This document shows, piece by piece, positions 60,997-64,000 of a stretch of DNA of 64,000 nt. Source of the stretch: Paludibacteraceae bacterium (GTDB lineage Bacteria > Bacteroidota > Bacteroidia > Bacteroidales > Paludibacteraceae); the NCBI GenBank assembly GCA_017480285.1, contig JAFVAX010000011.1:17889-81888 (forward strand), read 5' to 3'. Within the stretch, counting starts at the first letter, position 1. Each line of letters starts with the position of its first letter. The notes under the pieces are model-generated. The model had not been told where the DNA came from. It saw nothing but the letters and a program-made list of their open reading frames with translations, and searched no databases. The translations under genes and the position numbers were made by a program.

Positions 60997-61998
60997 ATGT
61001 TTTTCTCCATTGTAATACCACTATATAACAAAGAAAAATCTATTGGCAATACACTCAAATCTGTTTTCAATCAGACTTTTACAGATTTTGAGGTTATTGT
61101 TGTGAACGACGGTTCTACTGACAATTCAGCAAATGTGGTTACTGAGTTCGCCAAACAAGACAGGCGCATCCGTCTTGTAAACAAGCCCAATGGTGGTGTA
61201 TGCAGCGCAAGAAACAGAGGAATACAAGAAGCAAAACACGACTATATCGCCCTGCTCGACGGAGATGATATTTGGGACAATACATTTCTTGATACACAGA
61301 CAAAACTTATAACCGATTTTCCTTTGGCAAATCTTTGGGGAGTTAATTATGCTTTTGTAAAAGGCGGGAAAACACAAGTTTGCCAACAAGGTATGGGCAA
61401 CGGCTTTTGCGGATATGTTGAAAACTACTTCGGCACCTCACACAATGACCTGTTTTGTTCGTCTTCCGTAGTGATACGCAAAACCATATTTGAAAAAACA
61501 GGCCTGTTCGATGAAAGAATCCGATATTCGGAAGATTTGGATATGTGGTACAGAATAATTCTTCATTCCAAAGTTGTATTCTACGATAATGTTTTGGCTT
61601 TTTATAATCAAAACGCAGAAAACAGAGTCGCATACGACCTTCAAATACATTACGATCTGACAAAGTATCTACCCTACTACACATTCAAATACGACAACGA
61701 TATTCAAGCAAACAAAGTTTTTGCAAATTATTTCTGTACAAGAACAGTTAACACCTTATTGCGTGAGAACTATTGGTTTGGCACAGAAAAAGACCAAACC
61801 GATGCCGACACCATAATTCCACATATTCGTTTTGATGCCATTCACCCGAAATATCGTTGGATTTTTCTTACTCCCAGATGGTTCGGTTGGTTGGTTTATC
61901 AAACTGTTACAATGAAGAAACAATTATCCACGAGCATATCGAAATATGCGAAGAGCCTTATAAGATTTAACAGGGGGGGGGTATTCGCAAATATCTGA
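60997..61998 (+). CDS. GT2 family glycosyltransferase with poly-G tail
   Basis: 333 residues. SIVIPLYNKEKSI, VVNDGSTDNS (about 35-44), LLDGDDIWD (about 86-94), all normal. The last codons contain a G9 tract (61973-61981, reading NRGGVFANI). One G less would add about 40 residues across the downstream hairpin; one more would end in GIRKYLT. The catalytic part is kept in every case. Confidence 0.86.
   Translation: MFFSIVIPLYNKEKSIGNTLKSVFNQTFTDFEVIVVNDGSTDNSANVVTEFAKQDRRIRLVNKPNGGVCSARNRGIQEAKHDYIALLDGDDIWDNTFLDTQTKLITDFPLANLWGVNYAFVKGGKTQVCQQGMGNGFCGYVENYFGTSHNDLFCSSSVVIRKTIFEKTGLFDERIRYSEDLDMWYRIILHSKVVFYDNVLAFYNQNAENRVAYDLQIHYDLTKYLPYYTFKYDNDIQANKVFANYFCTRTVNTLLRENYWFGTEKDQTDADTIIPHIRFDAIHPKYRWIFLTPRWFGWLVYQTVTMKKQLSTSISKYAKSLIRFNRGGVFANI
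61973..61981. repeat. G9 slippage tract at the end of a GT2 gene
   Basis: Nine G on the coding strand, then TATTCGCAAAT. Only the C-terminal tail depends on its length. Confidence 0.85.
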
Positions 61999-62060
61999 CT
62001 TAGAAATCATTAACATACTACAACCTGAAAAGGTTGCTGTGATACGATTGCAGATTATTC

Positions 62061-62090
62061 AATACGACATCTGCAGTCGTATTGTTTTTT
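62061..62090 (+). terminator. Intrinsic terminator after the GT2 gene
   Basis: An 8 bp stem AATACGAC/GTCGTATT (62061-62068, 62076-62083), loop ATCTGCA, followed by GTTTTTT. It stands 62 bases after the GT2 stop, so the next genes may need read-through or another promoter. Confidence 0.7.
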
Positions 62091-62144
62091 GTATTATTCT
62101 ATAAACATATTTTTCCACAAACAAATAAAAAAACATTATAGGCA

Positions 62145-62834
62145 ATGCTTACACAACTGAAAAAATATATACAACTTTTACGGGATATAAATTGGCTACA
62201 GACATTTTATATCTACCGACTTCGTACATCTGATAAAAGCACAAGTTGCAGAGTGATGAATCGTATGGATTTGCGCATCTCAAAGACTGCAAACATACGG
62301 CTCTTACCACATACCAATCTTGAACTCAACAAAAAGAAAACCATTATTTTACCCCACCCCATACATATTGTTGATATTCAACACATTAGCGAGCATTCTC
62401 AATTATATATGGGAAAAAACAGCACATTGGAAGTTAGAGGAAATGTACAGATTTTTGAAGGTTCAATTCTGCAAATACACCAAGACGCAAAGCTATCAAT
62501 TGACGACCACTCATACATAAACGGGGCAACTATAGATTGTTCAACTGAAATACAAATCGGCAAAAATTGCGCCATTGCAATGGGGGCATTTCTACTTGAC
62601 AACGATTGGCACAAAATAACATACCATAATGAAAGTAAAGAAGACAAGAAACCTATAATTATTGAAGACAAGGTATGGATCGGTGCAAGAGCCATTGTAT
62701 TAAAAGGAGTTAGAATCGGTACCGGCGCAATCGTAGCAGCAGGTAGTGTTGTTACCAAAGATGTACCGCCACGAACAATAGTAGCCGGTAATCCGGCAAA
62801 AGTAATAAAAGAAAACATTGATTGGGAGTTATGA
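62145..62834 (+). CDS. Left-handed beta-helix acetyltransferase
   Basis: 229 residues. Hexapeptide repeats are seen from residue 70 on, with the WbbJ/maltose-acetyltransferase ending [39 protein letters not shown] provides the expected catalytic His. It acetylates a sugar with acetyl-CoA. Its TGA overlaps the ATG of the following GT2 gene. Confidence 0.85.
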   Translation: MLTQLKKYIQLLRDINWLQTFYIYRLRTSDKSTSCRVMNRMDLRISKTANIRLLPHTNLELNKKKTIILPHPIHIVDIQHISEHSQLYMGKNSTLEVRGNVQIFEGSILQIHQDAKLSIDDHSYINGATIDCSTEIQIGKNCAIAMGAFLLDNDWHKITYHNESKEDKKPIIIEDKVWIGARAIVLKGVRIGTGAIVAAGSVVTKDVPPRTIVAGNPAKVIKENIDWEL

Positions 62835-63760
62835 AAATCTCGGTTATCATACCAACATATAACGGAGCGGAACTGCTTCGCCTTGCCTTACGCTCGTGGA
62901 AACAGCAGACACTAAGCAAAGACAAGTATGAGGTCATAGTTGTGGATAACAATTCGAAAGAAGATATAAAGTCGGTTGTGGATTCGTTCGGCGAGCAGAA
63001 CTTCCGCTATATGCTTGAAACAGAACAGGGGGCCACCGCTGCCAGACATAAAGGCGCTCATTCGGCAAATGCTGATATTCTGCTTTTTGCTGACAACGAC
63101 GGACTATATAACCCCGACTGTCTGAAAGAGGTGTTGTTAGTATATGAGGACCACCCTAATGTGGATGCAGTTACAGGTAAGATACAGATACAATGGGACA
63201 CAGAAGAGCCTTCGTGGATAAAACCATATCTTTATATGTTAGGCAAGTTGGACTACGGAGATAAAGTGAAAACAGAATACGGAATGCACCTGAATGGAGG
63301 GTTTATGTCAGTAAGAAAATCTGTGTTTGAACGATTAGGTGGTTTCAATCCTGATTTAGTAGGTCCGTATCTCATTGGTGATGGCGATACCGGTTTTGTA
63401 AGGAAACTGCACGCCAACAACTCTCTTATAGGCTATACACCTTTTGCCGTTATGCAACACCTGCAACAAGCAAACAAGCACGGAAGTATTGAAGGTGTAG
63501 CACTACATTGCTACAACGATGGAGTTGCCGAATCGTATGCACTATTCCGAGCGCACGGTTTTAAGATGGACGGCATTGTTGTTAAACATTTTATAAAAAG
63601 CGGATTGTTATATATGAAAAAAAGTATTGAACATATCCTCAAACCGAAAAACATATCCGTCTATTTCAGCCAAAAAAGATACAAAGGCAACACCGGCTTT
63701 TTCTTTCTTTTATGCAATAGCATATTGAGACGATATATATTAAAAGAACAAGTGTATTGA
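62831..63760 (+). CDS. GT2 family glycosyltransferase
   Basis: 309 residues from the ATG at 62831 ([15 protein letters not shown]). [19 protein letters not shown] as metal site (about 89-97), and [12 protein letters not shown] in the acceptor half, as in the left-arm gene 32062-33000. It is coupled to the acetyltransferase (ATGA). Confidence 0.87.
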   Translation: MKISVIIPTYNGAELLRLALRSWKQQTLSKDKYEVIVVDNNSKEDIKSVVDSFGEQNFRYMLETEQGATAARHKGAHSANADILLFADNDGLYNPDCLKEVLLVYEDHPNVDAVTGKIQIQWDTEEPSWIKPYLYMLGKLDYGDKVKTEYGMHLNGGFMSVRKSVFERLGGFNPDLVGPYLIGDGDTGFVRKLHANNSLIGYTPFAVMQHLQQANKHGSIEGVALHCYNDGVAESYALFRAHGFKMDGIVVKHFIKSGLLYMKKSIEHILKPKNISVYFSQKRYKGNTGFFFLLCNSILRRYILKEQVY

Positions 63761-63778
63761 TTTTTAATAAACAACTCT

Positions 63779-64000
63779 ATGATACCCATAAAACTCCGAT
63801 TGATACGCGAACATAACAGGCTTTACAAATGCTGGATGCGACTTTTGTGGCACCTATATGGTATGCAGTCGCCTATAGTACTTATGGTGCATGGCTTCAA
63901 ACCTACTGAAGCGGAATGTAAATCGGCTTTTCAAACGACAAAACAGGCATTTGAAAAACTCATGCAGTTCCTTATTGACAAAGGATGGCCCGCTATGACA
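63779..64000 (+). CDS. Start of a further gene, possibly a polysaccharide deacetylase (runs off the right edge)
   Basis: 74 codons open to the window end. The SPIVLMVHGFKP sequence resembles the first strand and loop (VLMYHxI) of NodB-like proteins, followed by a helix and LIDKGW. It is too short for a firm call. It is 18 bases after the GT2 gene and in the same operon. Confidence 0.4.
   Translation, partial: MIPIKLRLIREHNRLYKCWMRLLWHLYGMQSPIVLMVHGFKPTEAECKSAFQTTKQAFEKLMQFLIDKGWPAMT

Overview
The window looks like a chromosomal segment of an AT-rich Bacteroidales-type bacterium. Protein families and gene pairs fit (QueA of about 410 residues, LptE, a short sigma-54 activator, flavodiiron protein with rubredoxin, ytxH plus holin-like pair). 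Several genes are also preceded by the Bacteroidetes promoter form TTTG-N19-21-TAnnTTTG. I give no species.

Layout. (1) 1-5.8 kb, minus strand: a type III restriction-modification operon, mod, then an AAA/DUF4143 ATPase, then res (runs off the left edge). The ATPase is preceded by four 32-34 bp tandem repeats, and palindromic repeats are inserted in frame in mod and res. (2) 5.9-11.9 kb, minus strand: a probable gcvT, NUDIX, sigma-54 activator, lptE, unknown, rubredoxin, flavodiiron protein, HMA-like operon with its own promoter and terminator. It carries two tandem arrays of related palindromes, one of which codes for a repeat tail on the NUDIX protein. (3) 12-25.3 kb: housekeeping genes (queA, ytxH/holin-like operon, asnB plus a GT4, an LTA-synthase-like membrane phosphotransferase, topoisomerase IV A, upp, dgt) and a cobalamin riboswitch with its own promoter but no recognisable target gene.

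(4) 25.3-60.6 kb: a large two-armed surface-polysaccharide locus. At its centre (39211-39531) a 257 bp segment is bounded by perfect 32 bp inverted repeats and contains one consensus-like promoter, now pointing right. The fixed leaders on both sides lack a consensus promoter. This has the form of an invertible promoter that would drive either the left arm (GDP-fucose genes, Wzt-type ATPase, glycosyltransferases, aminotransferase, deacetylase; minus strand) or the right arm (a second Wzt-type ATPase, legionaminic-acid-type nonulosonate genes, an adenylation/carrier/acyltransferase trio, glycosyltransferases, deacetylase; plus strand). The arms are mirror images: paralogous Wzt ATPases near the centre and paralogous deacetylases at the far ends. 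A four-gene cassette with Abi_C, HEPN-like and DUF262 proteins (44394-49024) sits inside the right arm and would be under the same switch. Five poly-G/C tracts of 8-10 bases lie in polysaccharide genes (four in the two arms, one just beyond) and give a second layer of on/off variation. At two of them the present reading frame is broken.

(5) 60.6-64 kb: a broken XRE regulator remnant, then a separate glycosyltransferase/acetyltransferase operon with its own promoter, running off the right edge.

Taken together, the locus suggests a cell that can swap one exported glycan for another, tune individual sugars by slippage, and possibly co-switch a defence cassette. All functional statements rest on motif recognition by eye; no search was run.
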